Source: Streptomyces rimosus | GTDB taxonomy: Bacteria > Actinomycetota > Actinomycetes > Streptomycetales > Streptomycetaceae | Direction of reading: 5' to 3' | Assembly: GCF_008704655.1 (NCBI RefSeq) | Contig: NZ_CP023688.1 | Location: 2,480,001-2,544,000, forward strand | Length of the DNA stretch: 64,000 nucleotides | Shown: positions 55,651-63,857 of the stretch, one piece after another | Position numbering within the stretch: position 1 is the stretch's first letter | Layout: each line of letters begins with the position of its first letter | Made by a program: the position numbers and the translations under genes | Notes under the pieces: model-generated | The model's database searches: none | What the model was told of the DNA's origin: nothing | The model's input: only the letters and a program-made list of their open reading frames with translations

Positions 55651-55852
55651 CGTGGGTGCCTGAGGAACCGCGCGCCGGGACGCCCGCGCGTACGCGGGCG
55701 CGGGCCCTTCCCGCGCTCCCGGGCATCCACCCGTGCACCGCGTACGGAAGCGTCCGCAGGCCGGACCGCTCCCGTACCCGCGCGCCGCGCACACCCCGAG
55801 CCGGGCCGTCCACCCGTCCGCCGCTGCCCCTGACCGCTACCGCGGAGAACCC

Positions 55853-56500
55853 ATGAACGTACTCCTCGACTTCCTACCCGAGTTCCGCAAGGGGTTCCTC
55901 GGAACCGTGTCGCTGACCGCGGCCAGCTCGGCGCTCGCCATCCTGCTGGGCCTCCTCATAGCCGGTTTCCGGGTCTCGCCCGTGCCCCCGCTGCGCGCCT
56001 TCGGGACGGCCTGGGTGACGCTGCTGCGCAACACCCCGCTCACCCTGCTGTTCCTGGTCGCCTTCTTCGTCGTCCCGCAGGTCCTCTTCCCGGGCACCAG
56101 CCCGTTCGTCCTGGCCACCCTGGCGCTCGGCTTCTACACGTCCTCGTTCGTCTGCGAGGCCGTGCGCTCGGGCATCAACACCGTGCCGCTGGGACAGGCG
56201 GAGGCGGCGCGCAGCATCGGCATGACCTTCACCCAGACGCTGCGCCTGATCATCCTGCCCCAGGCCACCCGCACCGTGCTGCCGCCGCTGAGCAGCATCC
56301 TGATCGCGCTCACCAAGAACTCGGCCATCGCGGGCGCCTTCAGCAACACCGAGCTGTTCAGCGTCTCCAAGCTGCTCAACGACCAGGGCCGGCCGATCGG
56401 CTGGATCTTCCTCTGGATCGCCCTCGCCTACTTGATCATCACGTTCGCCATCAGCGGCCTCTTCCGGCTGCTGGAGCGCCGCCTGGAGGTGGCCCGATGA
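55853..56500 (+). CDS. gluC: Glutamate ABC transporter permease
   Basis: A 215-residue permease of the HisM/GlnP family. There are about five membrane helices, starting GFLGTVSLTAASSALAILLG. The EAA loop is EAARSIGMTFTQTLRLIILP. The ATG at 55853 follows GCGGAGAACC. It overlaps gluD by four bases (ATGA), so the two permeases are translationally coupled and form the membrane channel. Confidence 0.94.
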   Translation: MNVLLDFLPEFRKGFLGTVSLTAASSALAILLGLLIAGFRVSPVPPLRAFGTAWVTLLRNTPLTLLFLVAFFVVPQVLFPGTSPFVLATLALGFYTSSFVCEAVRSGINTVPLGQAEAARSIGMTFTQTLRLIILPQATRTVLPPLSSILIALTKNSAIAGAFSNTELFSVSKLLNDQGRPIGWIFLWIALAYLIITFAISGLFRLLERRLEVAR

Positions 56501-57462
56501 CCAGCGTCCTCTACGACGCCCCGGGGCCCAAGGCCAAGGTACGCAACCGCGTCTACACCGTCGTGGGCGTGCTCGCCGTCGTCGGCCTGCTCGTCTTCGT
56601 CGTGGTACGGCTGGCCTCCCAGGGCCAGTTCGCGCCCGAGATGTGGAACATCTTCAACAACGCGGGCGTACGGACCAACATCCGCAACGGCGTCCTGACG
56701 ACCCTCCAGGTCTTCGCGGTGGCCGCGGTGCTCTCCGTCGCGCTCGGCGTGCTGCTCGCGGTCGCCCGGCTCTCCGACCACAAGCCGGTGCGCTGGCTGG
56801 CGACCGGCTTCATCGAGGTCTTCCGGGCCGTCCCGCTGCTGATCACGATCTACGCCCTGTGGGTGATCCTGCTCTCCTACAAGGAGGAGCTGGGGCTGAC
56901 CGGTGACACCCCGCAGTTCTGGGCGCTGGTCGTCGGGCTGACCGTCTACAACGGCGCGGTGCAGGCGGAGGTGCTGCGCGCCGGCATCAACGCGGTGCCC
57001 CGTGGCCAGCGCGAGGCGGCGTACGCGCTCGGCATGAGCAAGACACAGGTCATGACGACGGTGCTGATGCCCCAGGCCATCCGCGCGATGCTGCCGACGA
57101 TCATCAGCCAGCTGGTGGTGACCCTCAAGGACACCTCGCTCGGCTACGTCATCACCTTCGAGGAGCTGCTGTTCACGATCCAGCAGATGGCCGCCACCAT
57201 CGTCGTCAACGACGAGAACCCGTACGTGCCGATGATCATCGTCGCCGGCGCGATCTACGTGGCGATGTGTCTGGCGCTGTCCGGGCTGGCCAACTGGATC
57301 GAGCGCCGCGGCCGGCGGGCCAAGACCGGCATCGTGATGGCCGGGGCCGCCGAGCCGGTCACCGCCTCCGACGCGCTGGAGGGGGCCGACGGCACCCCCG
57401 GCGGCCCGGTCGACACCCGGCGGCCGCCGGACATCCACGGCGGGGGCGGCGCCGGTACCTGA
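56497..57462 (+). CDS. gluD: Glutamate ABC transporter permease
   Basis: A 321-residue permease. TM1 is VYTVVGVLAVVGLLVFVVVR. The EAA loop is EAAYALGMSKTQVMTTVLMP. It is followed by further helices to IIVAGAIYVAMCLALSGLAN. The C-terminal 45 residues are a hydrophilic Gly/Pro-rich tail (GTPGGPVDTRRPPDIHGGGG) that is longer than needed. Start overlaps the gluC stop. Confidence 0.94.
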   Translation: MTSVLYDAPGPKAKVRNRVYTVVGVLAVVGLLVFVVVRLASQGQFAPEMWNIFNNAGVRTNIRNGVLTTLQVFAVAAVLSVALGVLLAVARLSDHKPVRWLATGFIEVFRAVPLLITIYALWVILLSYKEELGLTGDTPQFWALVVGLTVYNGAVQAEVLRAGINAVPRGQREAAYALGMSKTQVMTTVLMPQAIRAMLPTIISQLVVTLKDTSLGYVITFEELLFTIQQMAATIVVNDENPYVPMIIVAGAIYVAMCLALSGLANWIERRGRRAKTGIVMAGAAEPVTASDALEGADGTPGGPVDTRRPPDIHGGGGAGT

Positions 57463-57477
57463 CGGTGTGACACCTTG

Positions 57478-57512
57478 GACGGGGGCAGTGCCGCGCGCGC
57501 CGCTGCCCCGTC
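57478..57512 (+). terminator. Terminator of gluABCD
   Basis: GACGGGGGCAG (57478-57488) pairs with CTGCCCCGTC (57503-57512) with one bulged G. It starts 16 bp after the gluD stop. Confidence 0.75.
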
Positions 57513-57624
57513 ACTTGACGCGGGCGCCCGCAGTGGGTTGCATACGCTGTGTGATCGCGCACCGGGCTCCAACTGCCAGTTCCCGTACGTCCCGTAAGTA
57601 TCCGCGCACCGGGGTGGCCACGCC

Positions 57625-59772
57625 GTGGACCCGGTGATCGTCGTCGGGGCCGGCCCGGTCGGCCTCGCGCTCTCCCTCTCCCTCGCCCGCCTCGACGTTC
57701 CGAGCGTCGTCCTGGACGAAGCCCCCGGCGCGATCGATCCGCGTCCCGCCCGCACGGTCGTGCTGCGCCCCGACACCACCGCGTTCCTGACCCGGCTGGG
57801 CTGCGGCCCGGCTCTGGAGTCGACGGGCACGCGCTGGACGGCCTGGCGCGCGGTGCGCCGACGGCGCCTGCTGGAGCGGGTCGAGTTCGGCCCGGAGGCG
57901 CCCTCCCCCCTGCACGTGCCGCAGCATGCGCTGACCCGCGCGCTGCGCACCGCGCTCGCGGGCGAGCCACTGGCCCGGATCGTCGCGGACAGCCGGCTCG
58001 ACGAACTCAAGCAGGACGCGTACGGCGTCAGCGCCCACACCCGCGGCTCCAACGGCGCCTGGTGGCGAGCCAGTTATCTGGTCGGCTGCGACGGCCCGCG
58101 CTCGACGGTCCGCAAGCTGCTGGAGGTGCGCTTCCCCGGCCGTACGGCGGTCGAGCGGCACGCGGTGGCCGCGCTGCGTACGGAACTTCCCTGGCCCGGG
58201 GAAGCGTTGCTGCACCGCTCGCCCGCGCGGCAGGGCGGCGGCGGGTCCGGCGGCGAGGTGACGGCCCGGCCGCTGCCCGGCGGCCTGTGGCGGCTGGACT
58301 GGCTGCTGCCGCCCGGCCGGGACCTGGTCACCCCGGACGCGCTGGTGGCCCGGATCCGCGACTCACTGGCGGTGTGGACCGCCGAAGCGGCGTCGGGGAG
58401 CGGGTCGGGGGCCGGGGCGGACTTCGGGGGCAGGGGCGGTTCTGGTGCCGGGAGCGGGCCGCAGGCGGGTGCGTACGGTGCTGCGGGCGCCGGATCGCGC
58501 GCCCCCGCGGGCGCCGGTGACCCGCGCCTTCCGGCCGTACCGCCGTACGAGCTCCTCGACACCGGCGTGCACACGGTGCACCACCGCCTGGCGCGGCGCT
58601 GGCGGCGCGGGCGGGCCTTCCTCGCCGGGGACGCCGCGCACTTGCTCGGCGCGCTCGGCACCCAGGGCCTGGACGAGGGGCTGCGGGACGCCGAGAACCT
58701 CGCGTGGAAGCTGGCGCTGGCCTGGCACCAGGGCGCTTCGGAAGCCCTGCTGGACAGCTACCAGGCGGAGCGCCGGGGCGCGGTGACGGCCCGGCTGCGC
58801 GCGGCCGACCGGGCGCTGCCGCTGCTGCGCGACGGCGAGCGGGGCGGCCGGTGGCGCGCGGTGCTCCCGGGCGCGGCCCGCGGCCACACGGCGATGCTCA
58901 CCGACGGCCACTTGGGGCGCGGCCCGCTCGGCGCGCCCCCCGCGTACGCCCGCTCTCCCCTGGCGCCGGCCACCGACCCGGCGGGGACGCTGCCGGTGGG
59001 CACTCCGGTCGGCGCGCCGGTCGCGGACGTACCGGTGACGGCGCCGGACGGGTCCCAGGTACCGCTGCGCTCACGGCTGGGCCACGGGCTGCTGGTGGTG
59101 CTGGTCGCGCCGGGCACGGGCGTGTGGGAGCGGCGGCACTGGAAGTCGGCGGGCCTGATGCCGCGGCTGACGAAGGCGGTGGAGGCCCTGCCGATGCGCG
59201 CCGAGGTGCTGGTCGCCGAGGCATACCCCGGCGCGGTGGCGCACACCGTCCTGGTCGTACGCCCCGACGGGCACCTGGTCGCGGCCATGGGCGGCGTACG
59301 CCCGGCGGAGCTCTACGCGTGCGCGGACGCGGTGCGGGGTGGGGGGACCGGGGGCGGTTCGGATGAGGCGGGTACGGGTGCCGGTGCAGCGGGATCGGAT
59401 GGGGCTGGAGGCCGTACCGGGAAGCCGTCCCGCACGGCCGGCGAGAGGGCTCATTCGGGTGCTCGATCGGAGCCGTATCCGGAGACGCAGGCGGGGTCGT
59501 ATCCGGACACACGGTCGGCACCGTATCCGGACACGCGATCGGAGTCGCACTCGGCACCGCACTCGAAGCCGCACCCGGAAGCGCACTCGGAACCGCACGG
59601 GGAACCGGCCGCGGACCGGCGTCCGGAGAGCCGCCCGTCCGGCGGGCCGCTCCCCGTCGACGGGGCATTCCCGCAGGCGGGCGGGGAGGCGCCGGGGGGC
59701 GCACCGGGCAGCGTGTCGCGGGACGTACCGGAGGGCATGTCCGAGGCGCAGGTACGGTCGGCCGGCGGTTGA
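57625..59772 (+). CDS. FAD-dependent monooxygenase (aromatic hydroxylase type)
   Basis: A 715-residue flavoprotein related to aromatic hydroxylases (PheA/TfdB, polyketide hydroxylases). The FAD Rossmann motif is VIVVGAGPVGLALSLSLARL, the DG motif is YLVGCDGPRSTVRKLL, and the GD motif is AFLAGDAAHLLGALGTQGLDEGL. A C-terminal thioredoxin-like region with LRSRLGHGLLVVLVAPG and VLVVRPDGHLVAAMGG is present. A Gly/Ala insertion (residues about 255-300) and a 150-residue low-complexity tail with an 8-residue repeat (YPDTRSAP type, 24-bp period) are unusual. The GTG at 57625 starts directly before the FAD motif. The substrate is unknown. Confidence 0.88.
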   Translation: MDPVIVVGAGPVGLALSLSLARLDVPSVVLDEAPGAIDPRPARTVVLRPDTTAFLTRLGCGPALESTGTRWTAWRAVRRRRLLERVEFGPEAPSPLHVPQHALTRALRTALAGEPLARIVADSRLDELKQDAYGVSAHTRGSNGAWWRASYLVGCDGPRSTVRKLLEVRFPGRTAVERHAVAALRTELPWPGEALLHRSPARQGGGGSGGEVTARPLPGGLWRLDWLLPPGRDLVTPDALVARIRDSLAVWTAEAASGSGSGAGADFGGRGGSGAGSGPQAGAYGAAGAGSRAPAGAGDPRLPAVPPYELLDTGVHTVHHRLARRWRRGRAFLAGDAAHLLGALGTQGLDEGLRDAENLAWKLALAWHQGASEALLDSYQAERRGAVTARLRAADRALPLLRDGERGGRWRAVLPGAARGHTAMLTDGHLGRGPLGAPPAYARSPLAPATDPAGTLPVGTPVGAPVADVPVTAPDGSQVPLRSRLGHGLLVVLVAPGTGVWERRHWKSAGLMPRLTKAVEALPMRAEVLVAEAYPGAVAHTVLVVRPDGHLVAAMGGVRPAELYACADAVRGGGTGGGSDEAGTGAGAAGSDGAGGRTGKPSRTAGERAHSGARSEPYPETQAGSYPDTRSAPYPDTRSESHSAPHSKPHPEAHSEPHGEPAADRRPESRPSGGPLPVDGAFPQAGGEAPGGAPGSVSRDVPEGMSEAQVRSAGG

Positions 59773-59805
59773 CCCTGCGGGAAGCCCCGTGCTTGACTCC
59801 GGAAC

Positions 59806-59892
59806 GTGACGGAAAGCGGTTCGCGATTCTGGCGGAGGGTCCATCTGGACCTGGTCCGCTACGCGGGCTGCGTGTGTCGTCCGTCCTGCTGA
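59806..59892 (+). CDS. 28-residue Cys-rich leader peptide upstream of cysteine dioxygenase gene
   Basis: GTG at 59806 opens a 28-codon frame ending in a TGA at 59890-59892. The product ends VHLDLVRYAGCVCRPSC, with three Cys in its last seven residues. Actinobacterial sulfur genes often follow short leader peptides of the type HVDLxRxxSxxC, and cysteine-codon attenuation has been proposed for them. Both the HLDL core and the terminal cysteines match. It lies 79 bp before the cysteine dioxygenase gene. The start codon has only a weak ribosome-binding site. Confidence 0.7.
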   Translation: MTESGSRFWRRVHLDLVRYAGCVCRPSC

Positions 59893-59971
59893 TCCGCATC
59901 CATGCCCCCGCGCGCCGCCGCGTTCACCGCTGCCCGCGCGCGTCTCTTCGCGATCACTCAGGACGGTTCCT

Positions 59972-60517
59972 GTGCCCGATGTACGTACCCCTGCGCGCCC
60001 GCGCCCTGCCGCCACCGGCGGCCCCGGCCCCGGCGCCGCCGAACTCCTCGACTTCGTCCGCCGTACCGCCGCCGACGCCCCGCTCGTCGCCTCCCTGCCC
60101 CTCGACCCCGAAGGCCGTACCTGGATCCGCCTGGAGGGGCCCGGCGGCAGCGAGGCGTGGCTGATCGGCTGGCCGCCCGGTACGGGCACCGGCTGGCACG
60201 ACCACGGCGGCTCGCACGGCGCGTTCGCCACCGCCGCGGGCACGCTGACCGAGCAGTCGCTCGCCGCCCAACTGCCCACCGAGGGCTGGAAGACGCTGGA
60301 ACTGGCGGACGGCGTGGACCGGCAGCGGACGCTGGCCGACGGCCGCGGCCGCGCCTTCGGCCCGCACCACGTTCACCAGGTGCTCAACCTCTCCCCCGAC
60401 GCCCACGCCGTGTCGGTGCACGCCTACTACCCGCCGCTGCCGCTGATGCGCCGCTACAGCCGCACCGGCCCGGTCCTGCGCCTCGAAGAGGTCGAGCGCC
60501 CGGAGGACTGGCGGTGA
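59972..60517 (+). CDS. Cysteine dioxygenase family protein
   Basis: A 181-residue cupin of the cysteine dioxygenase type, which oxidises cysteine to cysteine sulfinate with an Fe(II) centre. Metal-ligand histidines are visible in TGWHDHGGSHGAF (HxH type) and in GPHHVHQVLN. The GTG at 59972 follows AGGACGG. Its stop overlaps the rhodanese start as GTGA. The pair is predicted to adjust cysteine and sulfane sulfur levels, and the leader peptide upstream links expression to cysteine supply. Confidence 0.88.
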   Translation: MPDVRTPARPRPAATGGPGPGAAELLDFVRRTAADAPLVASLPLDPEGRTWIRLEGPGGSEAWLIGWPPGTGTGWHDHGGSHGAFATAAGTLTEQSLAAQLPTEGWKTLELADGVDRQRTLADGRGRAFGPHHVHQVLNLSPDAHAVSVHAYYPPLPLMRRYSRTGPVLRLEEVERPEDWR

Positions 60518-60891
60518 GCGCCGTCGACGCGCTCCTGGAGGCGGCGCGCGCCGGGCTCGACCGGGTGGCGCCGCACCAGGCCGCGGAGATCCAGCGGGAC
60601 GGCGGGCTGCTGGTGGACATCCGTTATGCGGAGCTGCGCGAACGCGACGGCACCATCCCGGGCGCGCTGATCGTCGAGCGCAACGAACTGGAATGGCGCC
60701 TGGACCCCACGGGCGCTCACCGCGCCCCGCAGGCCACCGGCCACGATCTGCCGGTCGTGGTTGTCTGCAACGAGGGCTACGCGTCGAGCCTCGCGGCCGT
60801 CTCCCTGCGCCAGCTAGGTCTGTACCGGGCCACCGACCTGGTGGGCGGCTTCCAGGCGTGGCGCGCGGCCGGGCTGCCGGTACGGGGGTGA
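60514..60891 (+). CDS. Rhodanese-like sulfurtransferase
   Basis: A 125-residue single rhodanese domain: LLVDIRYAELRERDGTIPGA with the arrangement of CH2A, the active-site Cys in VVVCNEGYASSLAAV, and DLVGGFQAWRAAGLPV at the end. The GTG start overlaps the cysteine dioxygenase TGA by three bases. It may carry persulfide sulfur formed in cysteine catabolism. Confidence 0.9.
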   Translation: MSAVDALLEAARAGLDRVAPHQAAEIQRDGGLLVDIRYAELRERDGTIPGALIVERNELEWRLDPTGAHRAPQATGHDLPVVVVCNEGYASSLAAVSLRQLGLYRATDLVGGFQAWRAAGLPVRG

Positions 60892-60955
60892 GGCGGGCTA
60901 CCGGTACGGGGTGACGGCACGGCGGGTCTGCCTGGGGCGGGCCCGCCGGTCCCGC

Positions 60956-62266
60956 TCATCGGCGTATGGCGTCGAACTGCCGCACCACCAGGGGCAGTGC
61001 GGCGCGCACCGTCCCGTTGTGATCGAGGTCCCCGACGTCCGTGAGCCGGTTCACGGCCCCGTTGGCGGTCAACTGGCGCTGGCAGTACCGGGCGTTCTCG
61101 AAGGCCACGTCCTTGTCGCCCGTGGCGTGGTACAGGTGCACCGGTACGTCCGGGTGCCAGTCGCAGGTGGTGTCCAGCGCGTTCATCCGCTGCCGCAGCT
61201 TCCCCGTGGGGTGGCGGACCTTGTCGAGGAACTCCGGGGTGAACAGGTCCTTCGAGGTCGCCGGCAGGGCGGCGGCTATCTCGGACGCCTTGTGGTCACC
61301 GTCGAAGAGGGATTCCACCATCTTGTCGTACGGGGCGCGAAACGCCTGCCCCGGTGTGTCGTACAGGCCGTACAGCCGGTTCCACGCGGTCGCGAAGTAC
61401 GCCAGGTAGAGCGACGACCGGACCACCTTGTCATCGGCCGCGGCAGCCTCGAAGGCACTCAGGTCGAAGGGCCCGGCGACCGGGGCGAGCGCCCCTAGAC
61501 GGAAATACGGGTCGACGCCCTCCTGAAGGGCCCGCCCGACCATCATGGTGGCGGGCCCACCCTGCGAGAAACCGCTGACCAGGACGTGTCTGCCGAGGCT
61601 GCGGCGGTCCTGCCGGGCGAACGCGCGAGCCGCCCGCAGCGCGTCAACCGAGGCGGTGACGGTCGTCCGCGGATCTCCGTACGGATGAGTGCCGGGCCCC
61701 ACGCCCAGGCCGAGGTAGTCCGGCGCGGACACGGCCCGTCCGGTCGAGGCGAACAGCAACGCCGCGGCCCGGTCGGTGGACGCGTCGTTCACCGAGGCCA
61801 CGTCGCCCCGGTACACGGTCGTACCGTGCAGCCAGGACACGGTTTGGAGATCACGCTTGCCGTTCTTGGGTATGACGACCAGCTGGCTGGCCGTGGTGGG
61901 TCGGCCGTCCGCGCCACGGGTGCGGTAGACGATCCGGTGGGCCCGTACGCCGTAACGGACCTGGGCCGCCTCGATACCGGCCTTCTCCAGACGGGCCGCG
62001 ACCTCCTTCGCGTCAAGATCGACGACGAGGGTGGCCGAAACGATCGAACCGGTGCCCGAGGACCGCTCGGGCTTGGCCGGGGAGGAATGGGAGGCAGCAG
62101 ACCAGGTACCGGACACGGCCCCGGCCTCCGCTGCCCGCGCCGTCGTGGCCGCCGTCGCCGGAGCCGCTGCTGTAGCCAGAACGGCCGCGGCACAGCCCAA
62201 TGCGAGGGCGGTGGTGCCCGGCAGGACGGACCGGCCGGAGAATCGGTCAAAGATCATGCTCCGCAC
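60956..62266 (-). CDS. Secreted lipase-like alpha/beta hydrolase
   Basis: A 436-residue protein with a Sec signal (TALALGCAAAVLATAAAPAT, cleavage near ATA-ATT). The hydrolase domain resembles secretory lipases: nucleophile in VSGFSQGGPATMM, TVSWLHGTTVYRGDVAS before it, acid in YHATGDKDVAFEN and His in GDLDHNGTVR. It probably acts outside the cell on esters or lipids. Start GTG 62266 or the ATG three codons later (62257). Upstream lies a minisatellite. Confidence 0.86.
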   Translation of the reverse strand: MRSMIFDRFSGRSVLPGTTALALGCAAAVLATAAAPATAATTARAAEAGAVSGTWSAASHSSPAKPERSSGTGSIVSATLVVDLDAKEVAARLEKAGIEAAQVRYGVRAHRIVYRTRGADGRPTTASQLVVIPKNGKRDLQTVSWLHGTTVYRGDVASVNDASTDRAAALLFASTGRAVSAPDYLGLGVGPGTHPYGDPRTTVTASVDALRAARAFARQDRRSLGRHVLVSGFSQGGPATMMVGRALQEGVDPYFRLGALAPVAGPFDLSAFEAAAADDKVVRSSLYLAYFATAWNRLYGLYDTPGQAFRAPYDKMVESLFDGDHKASEIAAALPATSKDLFTPEFLDKVRHPTGKLRQRMNALDTTCDWHPDVPVHLYHATGDKDVAFENARYCQRQLTANGAVNRLTDVGDLDHNGTVRAALPLVVRQFDAIRR

Positions 62267-62494
62267 TCTGCCGTGCGCGGCAGGTGCGGCACATTGCGGT
62301 CAACCACCGTGTTGGTGGGGGGATTTCCCCAGGGTGAGGGTCCGGTTCTTCTCCGGGGGGGATCCGCTTGTTGGCCGGGTGGGAACGTCGCTTGTTTCCG
62401 GGTGCGGGCGAGGCATTGCATCTGCCGGTGCGGGGGGCTCCTTTGTCTATCCCGGCACGGGCGGCTTCGTCTCTCGCACAGGCGGCTTCGTCGC

Positions 62495-62715
62495 TTCTCC
62501 CGGTACGGGCGGGCTCTCGCTTCTCCCAGTGCGGGCGGCTTCGTCCCGTAAGGGCAGCCGCGATGCCCCTCCCGGTACGGGCGGCTCCTCGCTCCTCCCG
62601 GTGCGGGCGGCTTCGTCCCGTAGGGACAGCCGAAACGCTCCTCCCGGTACGGGTGGCTCCTCGCTCCTCCCGGTACGGGCAGCCGCAACGTTTCTCCCAG
62701 GTACGGGCAGCCGCA
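62495..62715. repeat. 72-bp higher-order repeat of a CTCCCGGTACGGGCGGC core
   Basis: Seven copies of the core word start (at CGGTAC or its variant) at 62501, 62527, 62573, 62599, 62645, 62671 and 62699. The spacing alternates 26 and 46 bp, which gives a 72-bp composite unit present about two and a half times. Linker words GCTTCGTCCCGTA and CTCCTCGCTCC recur. Confidence 0.85.
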
Positions 62716-63049
62716 ACGCTCCCCTCAAGCGTGGACGGCCGCAACGCTCCCCTCAGGCGCAGACAGCCGGGCAACGCTCGCTCGGGCCCGGACTGCCGCA
62801 TCTTTACGTACCCCCGGCCAAGCAACCATCACCAGCCGCTGCGCCGCCCGCACCTCTCGACCACGCAACCGTCACCAGCCACCTCGCCGCCTGGAAGGCC
62901 GCACGCACCACCCGACTACGGACGCCCCGCCCCTCCGCGCGTCACCACATGCGCGCAACACCCTGCGCTCGCGGCGCCCGACGAGCCCCTGCCCCGCCCG
63001 GAGCGGCCCTCTCCCTTCCCCCCCATCCCACCCACCGCCACCTCCACAC

Positions 63050-63133
63050 CTGCATGCCTGCACGCCTGCACGCCCGCACGCCCGCACGCCCGCACGCCCG
63101 CACGCCCGCACGCCCGCACGCCCGCACGCCCGC
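63050..63133. repeat. Octanucleotide repeat (CGCACGCC)n downstream of recX
   Basis: About nine copies of CGCACGCC, preceded by degenerate TGCATGCC/TGCACGCC versions. The run is 32 bp past the recX stop on the recX transcript side. Likely unstable in copy number. Confidence 0.9.
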
Positions 63134-63164
63134 TACACCTCTACCCCCTCACGTCTCGCTCCCC

Positions 63165-63851
63165 TCACACCTCCGGCAGCTGATACTCCATCAGCTCCGG
63201 ATCCTCGCCCTCCTCCTCCAGTGCCTGTCGGACCACGCGCAGAGCCAGTCCTTCGGCGTAGCCCTTGCGGGCCAGCATGCCCGCGAGGCGGCGTATGCGC
63301 TTCTCCCGGTCCAGGCCGCGGGTCGTCCGGAGCTTGCGGTCGACCAGTTCGCGGGCCGTGCGTTCTTCCTGCTCGGGGTCCAGCTGGCCGAGGGCCTCGT
63401 CGACCGTCGACGCGTCGACGCCCTTCGTGCGGAGTTCACGGGCGAGCGCGCGGCGGGCCAGGCCGCGGCTGTGGTGCCGGGACTCCACCCAGGCGTCGGC
63501 GAACTTCGCGTCGTCGATCAGCCCCACCTCCTCAAAGCGGGACAGCACCTCCTGCGCCGCCTCCTCGGGGATGCCCCGCCGGCGCAGGGCGTCCTCCAGC
63601 TGCTTGCGTGTGCGCGCGGACCCGGTGAGCAGGCGCAGGCAGATGGCCCGCGCCTGCTCCTCGGGCGTGCGCGGCGGCCCCGCCTCGGCCCTCGACGAGG
63701 AGGGACCACCGCCGTCCTTGCGTTTCCCACGGTTCTCGGCTCCGGCGGCCATGCCGCCGTCCCGGCCGGCGTCGTCACGTCCCCCGTCGTGAACGACGCC
63801 GTCACCATGGCCGTAGCCGCGGTCCTCGGGCCATTCCGTTCGCCGCGTCAC
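63165..63851 (-). CDS. recX: RecX, regulator of RecA
   Basis: A 228-residue RecX that binds RecA filaments and limits their activity. The N-terminal 60 residues are charged and disordered. The three-helix repeats include RAICLRLLTGSARTRKQLED, LRRRGIPEEAAQEVLSRFEE, ARRALARELRTKGVDAST and LARKGYAEGLALRVVRQALE. The GTG at 63851 lies six bases after the recA stop, so the two are co-transcribed, and SOS control of recA extends to recX. Confidence 0.94.
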   Translation of the reverse strand: MTRRTEWPEDRGYGHGDGVVHDGGRDDAGRDGGMAAGAENRGKRKDGGGPSSSRAEAGPPRTPEEQARAICLRLLTGSARTRKQLEDALRRRGIPEEAAQEVLSRFEEVGLIDDAKFADAWVESRHHSRGLARRALARELRTKGVDASTVDEALGQLDPEQEERTARELVDRKLRTTRGLDREKRIRRLAGMLARKGYAEGLALRVVRQALEEEGEDPELMEYQLPEV

Positions 63852-63857
63852 GATGGA

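Larger units (their letters stand above)
62267..63164. other. 898-bp intergenic region dominated by repeats
   Basis: Between the lipase gene start and the recX stop, both leftward. It contains the 72-bp higher-order array (62495-62715), a pyrimidine-rich stretch, and the octamer run. Open frames in several phases reflect the repeats. I see no credible gene and no clear lipase promoter. Confidence 0.5.

Noticed and set aside
62247..62825. 192-codon minus frame over the 72-bp array
   Set aside because: It overlaps the lipase start, has no ribosome-binding site and consists of repeat translation (REERGATRTGRS type).
63050..63133. CRISPR-like array
   Set aside because: The octamer repeats are contiguous with no spacers, and no cas genes are present.
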